DNA from: Pedobacter sp. BAL39 | GTDB lineage: Bacteria; Bacteroidota; Bacteroidia; Sphingobacteriales; Sphingobacteriaceae | Direction of reading: 5' to 3' | Length of the DNA stretch: 64,000 nucleotides | Assembly: GCF_000170795.1 (NCBI RefSeq) | Contig: NZ_ABCM01000014.1 | Location: 62,001 to 126,000, forward strand | Shown: positions 44,372 to 53,180 of the stretch, in pieces | How positions within the stretch are numbered: position 1 is the stretch's first letter | Layout: every line of letters begins with the position of its first letter | Made by a program: the position numbers and the translations under genes | The notes under the pieces: generated by a model | Databases searched by the model: none | Told to the model about the DNA's origin: nothing | What the model saw: the letters and a program-made list of their open reading frames with translations, nothing else

Positions 44372-45580
44372 ATGAGAAAATCAATCTATACTTCTTTTAT
44401 CTTACTGCTCCTGGCTGTTGCAGGCCTGCAAAGCTGCAAAAAGTCGGACAATGAAACACCGACAGTCAGCTATACGGTAAATGTAAGTTTCCCTAACAAT
44501 TACGCCACTACAAAGGCTGCCAATGCGGAGGTGACGCTGACCAACTCCACTACCAATGTGAAGGTTACGGCAACAAGTAATGCCGATGGTGTTGCCGCAT
44601 TTACCGGCCTGCTCCCAGGTAACTATCAGGTGACCGCCAGTCGCACGCTGACAGCAGCCGAAGCACTGGTACAAACTGGTTTTGAGACCGAGGTTTTCCT
44701 GAATGCTTCCGCTACCAATCAGCTGATTGCTGCTGATGCAAGCCTCGACCTGAAATTACAGGGCAGCAAGGTGGGTGGTCTGGTATTCAAGCAGATCTAT
44801 TATACCGGGTCGAAAACTCCTGCCAATGGAAACTACCAGGCAGACCAGTTTTATGAGATTTACAACAACTCTCCGGAAGTGATCTATGCGGACAGCCTTT
44901 ACCTTGGCGAAAGCGGTGGTACGCCTGGGATTTCTGCAAGCGCAACTCCCTTTGCATTTTCTAAAACAGCGGGCAATGTGTACTTGCAGAATGTGTGGAT
45001 GATCCCCGGAACAGGAAAGTCGCACCCCATTGAACCAGGTGCCTCTATTGTGATCTCCAGCAATGGCATACACCATAAAACTGACGCTGCGGGCAACGTG
45101 AACTCTGTAGACCTGGGTGCGGGTATCTCCGACTTTGAAGGTTATGTAGCCAGCACGGGCAGGGATGTGGACAATCAGGCGGTGCCGAACATGGACCTTC
45201 CTTACTTTGCCGCTTCCACCTTTACCTGGCTGACCTCCGTTTATGGACCGGGAATGGTGATCTTCAAAACCAAGGATTTCGAGAGCCTCAACAAGCTGCA
45301 GGAGCCGGGAAGCAGCAATGCCCGCTTGTATGTGGAAGTTCCGGGGTCGGATGTGATTGATGCCATGGAAGCACTGGCAAATGCAAATGCGGTGAACTTC
45401 AAGAGGATTCCTGCGGCGCTGGATGCCGGTTTTGCTTTTTGCACGGGTACTTATAACAGACAGGCCATCATCCGCAAGATCACGACCACGGTGAATGGCA
45501 GAAGGGTCCTTCAGGATACGAATAACTCCAGTGCCGACTTTGTAACGACGACCAACATCTTGCCTAAAGGATGGCAATAA
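44372..45580 (+). CDS. DUF4876-like lipoprotein
   Basis: A 402-residue lipoprotein with LQSCKK. An N-terminal Cna-B/carboxypeptidase-like beta-sandwich (about 30-120, with GLLPGNYQVTASRT) is followed by a domain of the DUF4876 kind (GLVFKQIYYTGSKT ... QFYEIYNNSPEVIYADSLYLGES). Such proteins are found with TonB receptors and DUF6850 barrels in Bacteroidota. Probable surface-exposed ligand-binding component. Its stop codon overlaps the start of the next gene (TAATG). Confidence 0.75.
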   Translation: MRKSIYTSFILLLLAVAGLQSCKKSDNETPTVSYTVNVSFPNNYATTKAANAEVTLTNSTTNVKVTATSNADGVAAFTGLLPGNYQVTASRTLTAAEALVQTGFETEVFLNASATNQLIAADASLDLKLQGSKVGGLVFKQIYYTGSKTPANGNYQADQFYEIYNNSPEVIYADSLYLGESGGTPGISASATPFAFSKTAGNVYLQNVWMIPGTGKSHPIEPGASIVISSNGIHHKTDAAGNVNSVDLGAGISDFEGYVASTGRDVDNQAVPNMDLPYFAASTFTWLTSVYGPGMVIFKTKDFESLNKLQEPGSSNARLYVEVPGSDVIDAMEALANANAVNFKRIPAALDAGFAFCTGTYNRQAIIRKITTTVNGRRVLQDTNNSSADFVTTTNILPKGWQ

Positions 45581-47157
45581 TGAAAAAGATATGGACGGTG
45601 GGGATCCTGCTGTTTGCGTTTACCTGTGCACATGCGCAGGTAACGCAGACAGATTCGCTGCGTCTGCTGCCGCAGCAGTTTGAGCTGCTGCCGCTGCGCT
45701 ACAACTGGCTGGAGGGTACCAATGCTGCAGGTATGCAGCGGGACAGCCTGTATGCGCTTGGTAAAACCCAGCTTTCCTTTGCTTCGGAAAAGGGAGACCT
45801 CAGGCGCATTCAGCAGCCGGAAAGCCGCGATCAGTTCCGCTTCCAGTCGGAGCGCTACCAGCCGCTGGGTAAAAGCGTGTTTTATGGTAGCTTTTCCTAT
45901 ACCCAGCGCTGGGATAATGAGGTGCATTTTTCTGACGTGCTTGATCCCTATCGCGGCACGCCATACCTGCTTGCGGATTCTGTGGGCGGCGACTGGAAGT
46001 TGCAGCTGTATGCATTGAAGCTCAAGGCTGCAGCACCGAAACTGTGGAATGACCGACTGGTCTTTGGAATCGGGGCAAATCTGGAGGTGTCTACGGGTGC
46101 AAGACAAAATGACCCCAGGCCATTGAACACCGCCAACAAGCTGAGCATCCTGCCTGCGGTAACCTTGGCGTTGAATGACCACAGTACTTTCGGACTGAAC
46201 GGCTATTACGGCCGTTACCAGGAAGACATCTCCCTGGAGATCAGGAACACCTCGGTGAACCATTTTCTATATAAACTGCTGGGACTAGGACAGTATGAGC
46301 TTCCGGGGATCTTTTCTGTAGGGAGCTCCCGCAATTACGGGGGCAATACCTATGGTGCTGACCTGCAGTACGAATGGCGCATGAATGGCTGGAGCTGGCT
46401 GAGCACGGCTGGCTTTCGCAGCTTAAGGGAAGCGGTATCGGATGGCAACAGTGTGCCCCGCAAAGCGGGCACCTGGGAACAAAAAGACTACCATGCTCAG
46501 ACTATGCTCGGCCGTGAAGGAGAAGCCTTTTTTCAGAAGTTAAGGCTGCAGCTGGAGCGACTGGAAGATACAGGCATCGAGTTCCATGAGTTTTACAATA
46601 CTGGCACACAGATGTGGCAGACAATACTTGAAGCGCCGTTTTATACGGCAGAGACCACCAGCGCAACATTGAATTATACCATCCTCAGAAAAGAGGGGAA
46701 TGATAGCTATAAGTGGTCCGCCCAGGGGGAGCTGAAATACATTTCCGTAGATCAGCGCTACAGTGTGCCCCGTTCTTCGCAAAGGGTAACACAGCTCCAT
46801 GCGGCCATTAAAGGAGGCCGGAACTGGATGATGTCCCATGGCAGAAGCTTGCAGCTGAACCTTAAGCTGAACTATGAAATGGCACTCGACCAGGCTTTGT
46901 CGTACGTCCCGATTACCGGCGACAGGACCTTGATCGCCAGGGAGGTACTGTTGCCCGACTATGATTATGGCGCGGCAGACCGCATAGGGGGCAGCTGCGA
47001 CCTGCAATATAATTTCTGCATACCGTCGGTTCCGCGTACCAGCTTCTATGCAAAAGCTGTGGCCCAGGTGCTGGGCAACCTTAGTTCCGCGGCACGCTAT
47101 CCTTCAGCAAGAGGAAACAGGACCATGTTTAACCTGAGCCTTGGCGCTTATTATTAA
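45580..47157 (+). CDS. DUF6850-like outer-membrane beta-barrel
   Basis: A 525-residue exported protein. The ATG at 45580 overlaps the preceding stop codon by one base and begins a signal peptide ending CAHAQ. The rest is made of alternating hydrophobic strands with Tyr/Trp girdles (YGSFSYTQRWDNEVHFSDV, GLNGYYGRYQEDISL) and ends GAYY. It has no plug. This matches the outer-membrane barrel partner seen next to DUF4876 proteins. The last codons are repeated as a 19-base duplication just downstream. Confidence 0.75.
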   Translation: MKKIWTVGILLFAFTCAHAQVTQTDSLRLLPQQFELLPLRYNWLEGTNAAGMQRDSLYALGKTQLSFASEKGDLRRIQQPESRDQFRFQSERYQPLGKSVFYGSFSYTQRWDNEVHFSDVLDPYRGTPYLLADSVGGDWKLQLYALKLKAAAPKLWNDRLVFGIGANLEVSTGARQNDPRPLNTANKLSILPAVTLALNDHSTFGLNGYYGRYQEDISLEIRNTSVNHFLYKLLGLGQYELPGIFSVGSSRNYGGNTYGADLQYEWRMNGWSWLSTAGFRSLREAVSDGNSVPRKAGTWEQKDYHAQTMLGREGEAFFQKLRLQLERLEDTGIEFHEFYNTGTQMWQTILEAPFYTAETTSATLNYTILRKEGNDSYKWSAQGELKYISVDQRYSVPRSSQRVTQLHAAIKGGRNWMMSHGRSLQLNLKLNYEMALDQALSYVPITGDRTLIAREVLLPDYDYGAADRIGGSCDLQYNFCIPSVPRTSFYAKAVAQVLGNLSSAARYPSARGNRTMFNLSLGAYY

Positions 47158-47173
47158 ACATGGCGCTTATTAT
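47142..47173 (+). repeat. imperfect 19-base tandem duplication across a stop codon
   Basis: TGGCGCTTATTAT occurs at 47142-47154 and 47161-47173; the first copy contains the last codons of the barrel gene, the second follows its stop codon. Confidence 0.8.
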
Positions 47174-47197
47174 GAACAGCATAAAAAAGATAACATC

Positions 47198-49444
47198 ATG
47201 AATATCAAGAAAAAATCAGCCTTAGTTTTGTCGGCCGCCACGGTCATGCTCGGACTCTATACGGGAGCCGCAGCACAGCAAATCGAAAAGCCACTGAAGA
47301 AAAATACGGCTACGACCTTCGCCATTGTGGTCGACCAGGAGACCTACAACAAGGCGAAACAGGAAATCAATGCGTACAAGTCGGCGCTGGAGAAACAAGG
47401 CCTCGGCACCTATATCGTTAGTCACCAATGGACAAAACCTGAAGAAATCAAGGTCGTCCTTCAGAAGTTGTATTCCGATAAAAACAGGCTGGAAGGTGCC
47501 GTGCTCATCGGCGACATCCCGATTCCGATGGTGATGGATGCCCAGCGGTTAACTTCCGCTTACAAGTTTGATCAGGCCAGGTTTGGCTTCAGGGCGGCAG
47601 TACCTTCTGACCGTTTCTATGACGATTTCAACCTGAAGCTGAACTTCATCAAACAGGATTCCCTGAAGGCAGGTAATTTCTACTATAGCCTGGCTCCTGA
47701 ATCCGCACCGGAGATTCACCCTGATATTTATACGGCGAGGATCAAGGCGCCAGCAATTAAAGGCAAGGATAAATACGAGCTGATCCGTACCTACCTCAGC
47801 AAAGTGGTGGCAGAAAAAGAACAGCAGAACCGCCTGAACCACCTGATGGTATATAGTGGTATGGGCTACGCTTCGGAGTCGCAGACTGCCTGGGCGAGCG
47901 AGCAGGTGGCCCTCAGGGAACAGCTGCCACAGCTGTTCAGGGCTGGGTCGTCGGCGAAGTTCGTCAACTCCAGAATGCAGGGTGATCTTAAACAACGCCT
48001 GCTGACGGAAGTGCAGCGTGAGGATCTTGACCTGGCAATTTTTCATCAACATGGCGAGTCGGATGTGCAGGTGATCAGTGGTTATCCGAATGTTTCTTTC
48101 CCGCAGCCTTCCATCGAAAATGTGCGACGTTACCTGCGCAACAAGATCCAGGCAGCCAACCGCAAGAAACAGGATGTAGCGGAAACAAAAAAGAGATTTC
48201 AGGCTACGCTGGGCGTACCTATGGCCTGGATGGATGATGCCCTGACCGACTCTGTGGTGCTTGCCGATTCTCTGTTTGAGGCCAATGGAAACATTATGAT
48301 GGAAGATGTGGATAAAATCAGGTCCAATGTGCGCATGCTGATCCTTGATAACTGTTACAACGGATCTTTTCATAAAGACGATTATATGAGTGGTCACTAT
48401 GTCTTTGGCAGTGGAAAAACCATCGTCGCCATGGCCAACTCGATCAATGTACTTCAGGATGTGTGGACTACCGAGCTGATTGGTCTGCTGCAGCATGGTG
48501 TGCGGGCAGGAAACTGGTTCAAGGAACAAGCCTACCTGGAAACACACCTGATTGGTGATCCTACCTTTGCCTTTACTGCTGAAGGCAACACGGACTACAA
48601 CGAGCTGATCGTGAACAAGGATGGCAGTGATCCGGTATGGAAGCAGTTGCTGAAAACCGGTGATGCAGACCTGCAGGCCCTGGCGCTCACAAAGATCTTC
48701 TATGCACAGGGCGCTGCCTCCAGCTCCTTATTGAAGGATGTTTACTACAGTGCTGCTGATGCAAGCACGAGGATGCAGGCATGGAAACTGTTGAGCACAC
48801 TGAACAATGCAGATTTTAAGGCGGTATTGAAAGATGCGCTCACAGATCCATATGAATACCTGAGGAGACGCTCGGCAAATATGGCCGGTGATTTTGGTAC
48901 CGATGACCTGGTGCCCGCATTGGTGGCTTCTGGAATCGAAGACTGGGCCTCGAAAAGGGTAGCCTACAACTCCGGAAACTCGATGTCTTTCATGAATGCT
49001 GACCTGGTGATTGCTCAGTTGCAGGAGTACCTTAAAAAGCCTGAATTTGCAGGGAATACCGACATTCAGCGCCTGATTAAAAGGCAGGAAGGCACGAGGG
49101 AAAAAGTGCTGAAGGAAGGTAAAGTGATGGAGGATAAAAAGGCTGTTGCCAAGGAACGCGCTTTTGATGTCAATATGCTACGTACCTATACCTATCACGA
49201 ACTGGTGCCTCAGGCAATTGCAATTGCTGCAGATGCTGCTGAAGATCACAAACTGAGGCTCGCTGCTGTGGAGGCTCTGGGCTGGTTCCCTTATTCTTAT
49301 CAGAAAGATAAAATCGTGGCCCTTTGCGATCAGCTGATTGCTGACAAAAACAGTACTGCCCAGTTGAGGGAAGAGGCCATGCGCACCAAAACTTATCTCC
49401 TTCATTTTTCTGCCGAAAAATATCAGACTGTGGCTAAAAAGTAA
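47198..49444 (+). CDS. secreted clan-CD-protease-like domain fused to HEAT-like repeats
   Basis: A 748-residue exported protein; the ATG at 47198 starts the signal peptide (GAAAQQ). Residues about 40-450 form an alpha/beta region reminiscent of gingipain/caspase-fold (clan CD) enzymes: GAVLIGDIPIP (100-110), DLDLAIFHQHGE with His285-Gly286, and VRMLILDNCYNGS with Cys386, i.e. hydrophobic strand-HG and hydrophobic strand-xxC in the right order. Residues about 500-740 are helical pairs resembling HEAT repeats (LRRRSANMAGDFGTDDLVPAL, LRLAAVEALGWFPYS). It closes the operon and is followed by a terminator. A peptidase role is inferred, not shown. Confidence 0.75.
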   Translation: MNIKKKSALVLSAATVMLGLYTGAAAQQIEKPLKKNTATTFAIVVDQETYNKAKQEINAYKSALEKQGLGTYIVSHQWTKPEEIKVVLQKLYSDKNRLEGAVLIGDIPIPMVMDAQRLTSAYKFDQARFGFRAAVPSDRFYDDFNLKLNFIKQDSLKAGNFYYSLAPESAPEIHPDIYTARIKAPAIKGKDKYELIRTYLSKVVAEKEQQNRLNHLMVYSGMGYASESQTAWASEQVALREQLPQLFRAGSSAKFVNSRMQGDLKQRLLTEVQREDLDLAIFHQHGESDVQVISGYPNVSFPQPSIENVRRYLRNKIQAANRKKQDVAETKKRFQATLGVPMAWMDDALTDSVVLADSLFEANGNIMMEDVDKIRSNVRMLILDNCYNGSFHKDDYMSGHYVFGSGKTIVAMANSINVLQDVWTTELIGLLQHGVRAGNWFKEQAYLETHLIGDPTFAFTAEGNTDYNELIVNKDGSDPVWKQLLKTGDADLQALALTKIFYAQGAASSSLLKDVYYSAADASTRMQAWKLLSTLNNADFKAVLKDALTDPYEYLRRRSANMAGDFGTDDLVPALVASGIEDWASKRVAYNSGNSMSFMNADLVIAQLQEYLKKPEFAGNTDIQRLIKRQEGTREKVLKEGKVMEDKKAVAKERAFDVNMLRTYTYHELVPQAIAIAADAAEDHKLRLAAVEALGWFPYSYQKDKIVALCDQLIADKNSTAQLREEAMRTKTYLLHFSAEKYQTVAKK

Positions 49445-49449
49445 TGTTT

Positions 49450-49508
49450 AAAGCAAAGCGCTATCGGTGCAATTAATTAGCGCAACTTCAGCGCTTTGCT
49501 TTAAATTT
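49450..49508 (+). terminator. strong terminator after the receptor operon
   Basis: AAAGCAAAGCGCT (49450-49462) pairs perfectly with AGCGCTTTGCTTT (49490-49502), a 13-pair stem, followed by AAATTTTT. It separates the operon from the downstream sigma gene. Confidence 0.85.
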
Positions 49509-49575
49509 TTATTGTCACAGAAATGCAACTTCAATTTCTGACCGCCCTTATAGTTAGAATAAAGCCCTATAATTG

Positions 49576-49604
49576 TACTTATCTATAATCAGTCTAGATA
49601 AGTA
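49576..49604 (+). promoter_or_regulatory. 10-base inverted repeat before the second sigma gene
   Basis: TACTTATCTA (49576-49585) and TAGATAAGTA (49595-49604) form a perfect inverted repeat with a 9-base spacer, 13 bases before the ATG. It may be an operator. Confidence 0.55.
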
Positions 49605-49617
49605 TTAAGGGGTAGGC

Positions 49618-50190
49618 ATGGAAAAAACTTATTGGAATTCGTTCGTTAATGGAGATCAGAAAGCCTTTGAAATGCTGTACAATATACATTTCGACGCGCT
49701 GGTCGGTTACGCCGGAAAATTCAGTAGTGATGTGCCTTTCATTGAAGAAGCGGTGCAGGACCTGTTTGTAAAACTCTGGCAAAACCGTGCCAATCTGAAG
49801 AGACCCGAGTCTCTCAAATATTACTTGTTTAAAGCCTTAAGGAATACCATTTACAATAAGCTGAAATCTTCAGCCCTGGAGGTTTATGTGGGCGACGAAG
49901 CGGATATGATTGCATTTGACCTGTCTGCAGACCTGGCAGATGCGGAGGGGCCGCATGAAGACTGGAATGTGCTTAGCCATAAATTTATGGGGAACCTTAC
50001 CGATCGTCAGAAGGAAGCGGTGTATCTTTTCTATGTGGAGGAGATGAGTTATAAGGAGATCGCTGATTTGCTGCAGATCAAGGTTGGTGGTACCTATAAG
50101 CTGATTTACCGGGCGATGGCCGGCATCAGGGAGCAGGCCCGCGACTTCGAATCGCAGGCCGGCAATGTCCACCTGGTACCTAAAGGTTAA
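49618..50190 (+). CDS. ECF sigma factor (second set)
   Basis: A 190-residue ECF sigma factor: region 2 (FEMLYNIHFDALVGYAGKF ... EEAVQDLFVKLWQNRANL) and region 4 (LTDRQKEAVYLFYVEEMSYKEIADLLQIK). It starts 173 bases after the receptor operon, behind a terminator, so it has its own promoter with the palindrome described above. It ends in an 11-base overlap with the converging DUF4142 gene. It is the likely partner of the FecR at 40252, given that the other ECF gene sits in the SusCD set. Confidence 0.92.
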   Translation: MEKTYWNSFVNGDQKAFEMLYNIHFDALVGYAGKFSSDVPFIEEAVQDLFVKLWQNRANLKRPESLKYYLFKALRNTIYNKLKSSALEVYVGDEADMIAFDLSADLADAEGPHEDWNVLSHKFMGNLTDRQKEAVYLFYVEEMSYKEIADLLQIKVGGTYKLIYRAMAGIREQARDFESQAGNVHLVPKG

Positions 50191-50800
50191 GTTTTTTGCT
50201 GATGTCAACAGCCATCTGGTGGTGCTGCTGTAATGTAGGCAAAGTGGTCGATGCAAAGTCCTTCAGTGCATTTGTCCTCAGACTGGCTGCATTTTTAAAA
50301 AGATCAAGGGTCTTGACATGATCTTTGACCATCATGTTCATATAATGGCGGTCAAAATCTTTTCCTTTCATTTTCTTCATCATGTCCATATGCGCCTGGT
50401 CGCTGGCAGGATAAGCATCCGGCAGGAGCACACCCATTTTAGTCGCCAAAGCCTTGATTTCCATATTTGCTTTGGTATGGTCTTCTACCATCTTCGCAGC
50501 GAAAGATTTTACATTAGCATCAGCAGCATTGGTCTCTGCAATTGTTGCCAGGTCCACTTCCATCATTCCTCCTAATGCTGCGGTCTTCAGGAAGGTCGAC
50601 TCATCTTCGTCGGCCGTGGTTTTATTGGTTTCGTCTTTTGGGTTTTTACCCGCCTGCTGCAAGGAATCGTTGTTCAGCGAATCGGCCTTTGTGGAATCTC
50701 CGGTGGTCGACCTGGTTTTATCGTTAGCCTCTGGGCTGCGACAGGCACCAACGCTGCAGGCGATGGCAATTAATGCAATAAATAGCTGGTTATTTTTCAT
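50180..50800 (-). CDS. DUF4142 lipoprotein
   Basis: A 206-residue lipoprotein (VGACRS), with an acidic low-complexity region rich in Asp, Ser and Thr (about 25-68) followed by a four-helix DUF4142 bundle (FLKTAALGGMMEVDLATIAE ... KMVEDHTKANMEIKALA ... MVKDHVKTLDLFKNAA). DUF4142 resembles ferritin-like bundles, though no di-iron ligands were confirmed. It is a common stress-associated periplasmic protein. Function unknown. Confidence 0.9.
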   Translation of the reverse strand: MKNNQLFIALIAIACSVGACRSPEANDKTRSTTGDSTKADSLNNDSLQQAGKNPKDETNKTTADEDESTFLKTAALGGMMEVDLATIAETNAADANVKSFAAKMVEDHTKANMEIKALATKMGVLLPDAYPASDQAHMDMMKKMKGKDFDRHYMNMMVKDHVKTLDLFKNAASLRTNALKDFASTTLPTLQQHHQMAVDISKKLNL

Positions 50801-50972
50801 AATGGTTGTCTTTTGTTACTCCATAGGTTAGGAATCATCAAAAGAACAACGCTGGGCAGGCCTTTGTTTGATGTTGCCTTGTCAATCCAGTGAGACGGCT
50901 CCGCGACGGTTTAAGATTACCTGGGGGTAGACATGACCTAAACCCGGTAGTTACGGTATAAACTCATGATGG

Positions 50973-51437
50973 TTATAAAGGATAGGCCGTATCACTTTTA
51001 GTTTCCGACAGCACAAAAAAGCTCTGGACGGTACTGATGTTCGGCAGGGTGGCCAGCTTGTTCCTCAGGAAAATATGATAGGTATCCATGTCGCTGGTGG
51101 CAATGCGCAGGATAAAGTCGAAGGCCCCGGTCATCTGAAAGCATTCCATGACCTCCGGGAATTTCGCGACATCGTTCTCGAACTCCACCAGGGTAGTGGC
51201 GGTATGTTCTTTCAGCAACACCTGTGAGAACGCAATCAGGTTCCTGTTGATCTTCTTGCGGTCGAGTATCGCGACTACACGTTTGATATAACCTTGTTCC
51301 TTCAAACGCCTGATGCGTTCGTGTACGGTAGCAATGGATTTGTTTAAAGTGTAGGCCAGTTCCTTATTGGTATAAGTGGCATCCTTCTGAAGGAGTTTCA
51401 GGATTTCAACGTCAACGGGGTCCAGATCTGTCTGCAT
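50973..51437 (-). CDS. Lrp/AsnC-family transcriptional regulator
   Basis: A 154-residue Lrp/AsnC regulator. N-terminal HTH (DPVDVEILKLLQKDATYTNKEL ... TVHERIRRLKEQGYI) and C-terminal RAM/effector domain (VLLKEHTATTLVEFENDV ... GAFDFILRIATSDMDTY). It is divergent from the cysteine-synthase-family gene 203 bases away and is a good candidate regulator of it, as Lrp-like proteins often control a neighbouring amino-acid gene. Confidence 0.95.
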   Translation of the reverse strand: MQTDLDPVDVEILKLLQKDATYTNKELAYTLNKSIATVHERIRRLKEQGYIKRVVAILDRKKINRNLIAFSQVLLKEHTATTLVEFENDVAKFPEVMECFQMTGAFDFILRIATSDMDTYHIFLRNKLATLPNISTVQSFFVLSETKSDTAYPL

Positions 51438-51640
51438 GGTATGGATTCAATAAAAAGGGGGGAATTTCGCCGATGAAAAAATATCAATTATCAACCTTTA
51501 TTATAACTCAAAAATAGAAAAAATAACAATTTTAACAAACGATTCCGAATAATTTATGGAATAATTGGTTTCTATTGCTATTATAAATTGAAATATGGAG
51601 TTTTATCGAATAATTGATCACACAACTAAATCGATAATCA
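51438..51640. promoter_or_regulatory. divergent control region between Lrp and cysteine-synthase genes
   Basis: A very A+T-rich spacer. It contains an imperfect palindrome ATTCC-N11-GGAAT (51542-51562) and inverted halves TTATCGA (51603-51609) and TCGATAA (51631-51637). These are plausible regulator sites but unproven. Confidence 0.4.
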
Positions 51641-52690
51641 ATGGTAGCTGAAGGTAAAGAAGCAGTCTGTTTAACAGGAGCTCTTGCGGATAAATTTGAG
51701 CATTTATGGCATCTGGTAGGAAACACTCCGATGCTGGAACTACACTACACCTACAAGGGTAAACCTGGGAAGGTATATGTGAAATGCGAGCATTATAACC
51801 TGACAGGCAGCATCAAGGACAGGATGGCACTAAACATCATGTACGAAGCCTATAACAACTGCGCCATCAAACCAGGAGATACGATTGTCGAAGCTACCAG
51901 CGGAAATACCGGGATTGCATTTGCGGCCATCGGCCGTGCCCTTGGACATCCCGTAAAGATCATCATGCCGAACTGGCTGAGCAAGGAGCGCATTGACATC
52001 ATCAGGAGCATGGGTGCAGAGGTAATCCTTGTCAGCAAAGAAGAAGGCGGTTTCCTGGGCAGCATCAAAATGTGTGAAGAGATGGCTGCCAAAGGGGGTG
52101 TATTTCTTCCGCGTCAATTTGAAAACCGTTACAATGAAGAAGCTCACGAGAAAACCACAGGAATGGAGATCTGGGAGCAATTGAAAAATAATGGGCTTAC
52201 ACCCGATGCGTTTGTTGCAGGAGTAGGTACTGGTGGTACGGTAATGGGCGTAGGGAAATGTCTGAAGGCATTGAACCCTGCGGTGTCCATCCATCCATTG
52301 GAGCCTGCAGAGAGCCCAACGCTGACTACAGGATATAAGGTGGGCAGTCACCGCATCCAGGGGATTTCCGATGAGTTTATCCCGGAGATTGTCAAGCTTG
52401 ACCAGCTGGACAGCATCATCCAGGCGAATGATGGTGATGCCATCATCATGGCGCAGAAACTGGCAAAGGAGCTGGGACTGGCGGTAGGGATTTCATCGGG
52501 AGCAAACGTCATTGGTGCCATCAAGCTGAAAGAACAGCTGGGTGACGAGGCCGTGGTGGTGACCTTACTTTGCGATAGCAACAAGAAATATTTAAGTACC
52601 GATCTGGTAAAAGAAGAAGCCATTAAACCGTCATTTCTTTCTACTGACACAATTTTTACAGGATATCAACCAATTTGTAGACTGAAATAA
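51641..52690 (+). CDS. PLP-dependent cysteine synthase family enzyme
   Basis: A 349-residue fold-type II PLP enzyme. VGNTPMLEL, the PLP-lysine Lys59 in [21 protein letters not shown] (84-95) for substrate binding, and [12 protein letters not shown] for the phosphate loop, with a serine near the end (ISSGANV). It belongs to the O-acetylserine sulfhydrylase/cystathionine beta-synthase group. Whether it makes cysteine or acts on another beta-substituted alanine is not decidable. The N-terminus is slightly longer than usual. It is divergent from an Lrp-type regulator and 36 bases ahead of a DsbD-alpha gene, which links cysteine metabolism with thiol redox handling. Confidence 0.92.
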   Translation: MVAEGKEAVCLTGALADKFEHLWHLVGNTPMLELHYTYKGKPGKVYVKCEHYNLTGSIKDRMALNIMYEAYNNCAIKPGDTIVEATSGNTGIAFAAIGRALGHPVKIIMPNWLSKERIDIIRSMGAEVILVSKEEGGFLGSIKMCEEMAAKGGVFLPRQFENRYNEEAHEKTTGMEIWEQLKNNGLTPDAFVAGVGTGGTVMGVGKCLKALNPAVSIHPLEPAESPTLTTGYKVGSHRIQGISDEFIPEIVKLDQLDSIIQANDGDAIIMAQKLAKELGLAVGISSGANVIGAIKLKEQLGDEAVVVTLLCDSNKKYLSTDLVKEEAIKPSFLSTDTIFTGYQPICRLK

Positions 52691-52697
52691 CGTTATT
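52686..52697. promoter_or_regulatory. 12-base perfect palindrome after the cysteine-synthase gene
   Basis: AATAACGTTATT includes the stop codon of the PLP enzyme gene and lies 29 bases before the next start. Possible operator or chance. Confidence 0.35.
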
Positions 52698-52726
52698 CGA
52701 CCAATTAATCAACTTAACCACACAAC

Positions 52727-53173
52727 ATGAAAAATCTATTTTTACTCGTTGCGGGTCTTTTTCTGAGTTTCTCTGCGAGCAGCCAGATTTTAAAACCCGT
52801 AAAATGGAGCTACGCAGCGAAGAAAACTTCTAAGACTGAGGCTGTTTTGTACCTGAAAGCAACAATTGACCAGGGATGGCACCTGTATTCCCAGTACATG
52901 GCTGACGGTGGACCTGTGAAAACTACGTTCACATTTGCACCAGGAAAAGGATATGCCGTAAATGGAAAGACGGTTGAGCCTAAGCCGATCACGAAATTTG
53001 AGAAAACCTTTGACATGAACGTCAGCTACTTTGCAAATTCAGTAGTATTTCAGCAAAAGGTGAAACTGACCGGAGCAACAGCAGTGGTAAAAGGAACAGT
53101 GGAATATATGGTTTGTGATGATCAGCAGTGCCTTCCGCCTGAGACGATTGAATTTTCAATTCCGGTAAAATAA
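52727..53173 (+). CDS. DsbD N-terminal (alpha) domain as a separate protein
   Basis: A 148-residue exported protein with a signal peptide ending ASSQ and one immunoglobulin-like DsbD-alpha (DsbC/DsbD_N) domain: WHLYSQYMADGGPVKTTFTF, then a Cys pair in YMVCDDQQCLPP (Cys130, Cys135) that receives electrons from DsbD. In enterobacteria this domain is the N-terminus of DsbD; here it is a separate gene 7 bases before the DsbD membrane part. Confidence 0.88.
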   Translation: MKNLFLLVAGLFLSFSASSQILKPVKWSYAAKKTSKTEAVLYLKATIDQGWHLYSQYMADGGPVKTTFTFAPGKGYAVNGKTVEPKPITKFEKTFDMNVSYFANSVVFQQKVKLTGATAVVKGTVEYMVCDDQQCLPPETIEFSIPVK

Positions 53174-53180
53174 CAACTTG

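Noticed and set aside
44756-45577. 273-codon open frame antisense to the DUF4876-like gene
   Set aside because: No recognisable domain; the plus-strand gene has a lipoprotein signal, operon fit and conserved-looking motifs.
47549-48547. 332-codon open frame antisense to the protease-HEAT gene
   Set aside because: Shadow of a better-supported gene; His-rich, irregular composition and no signal or domain.
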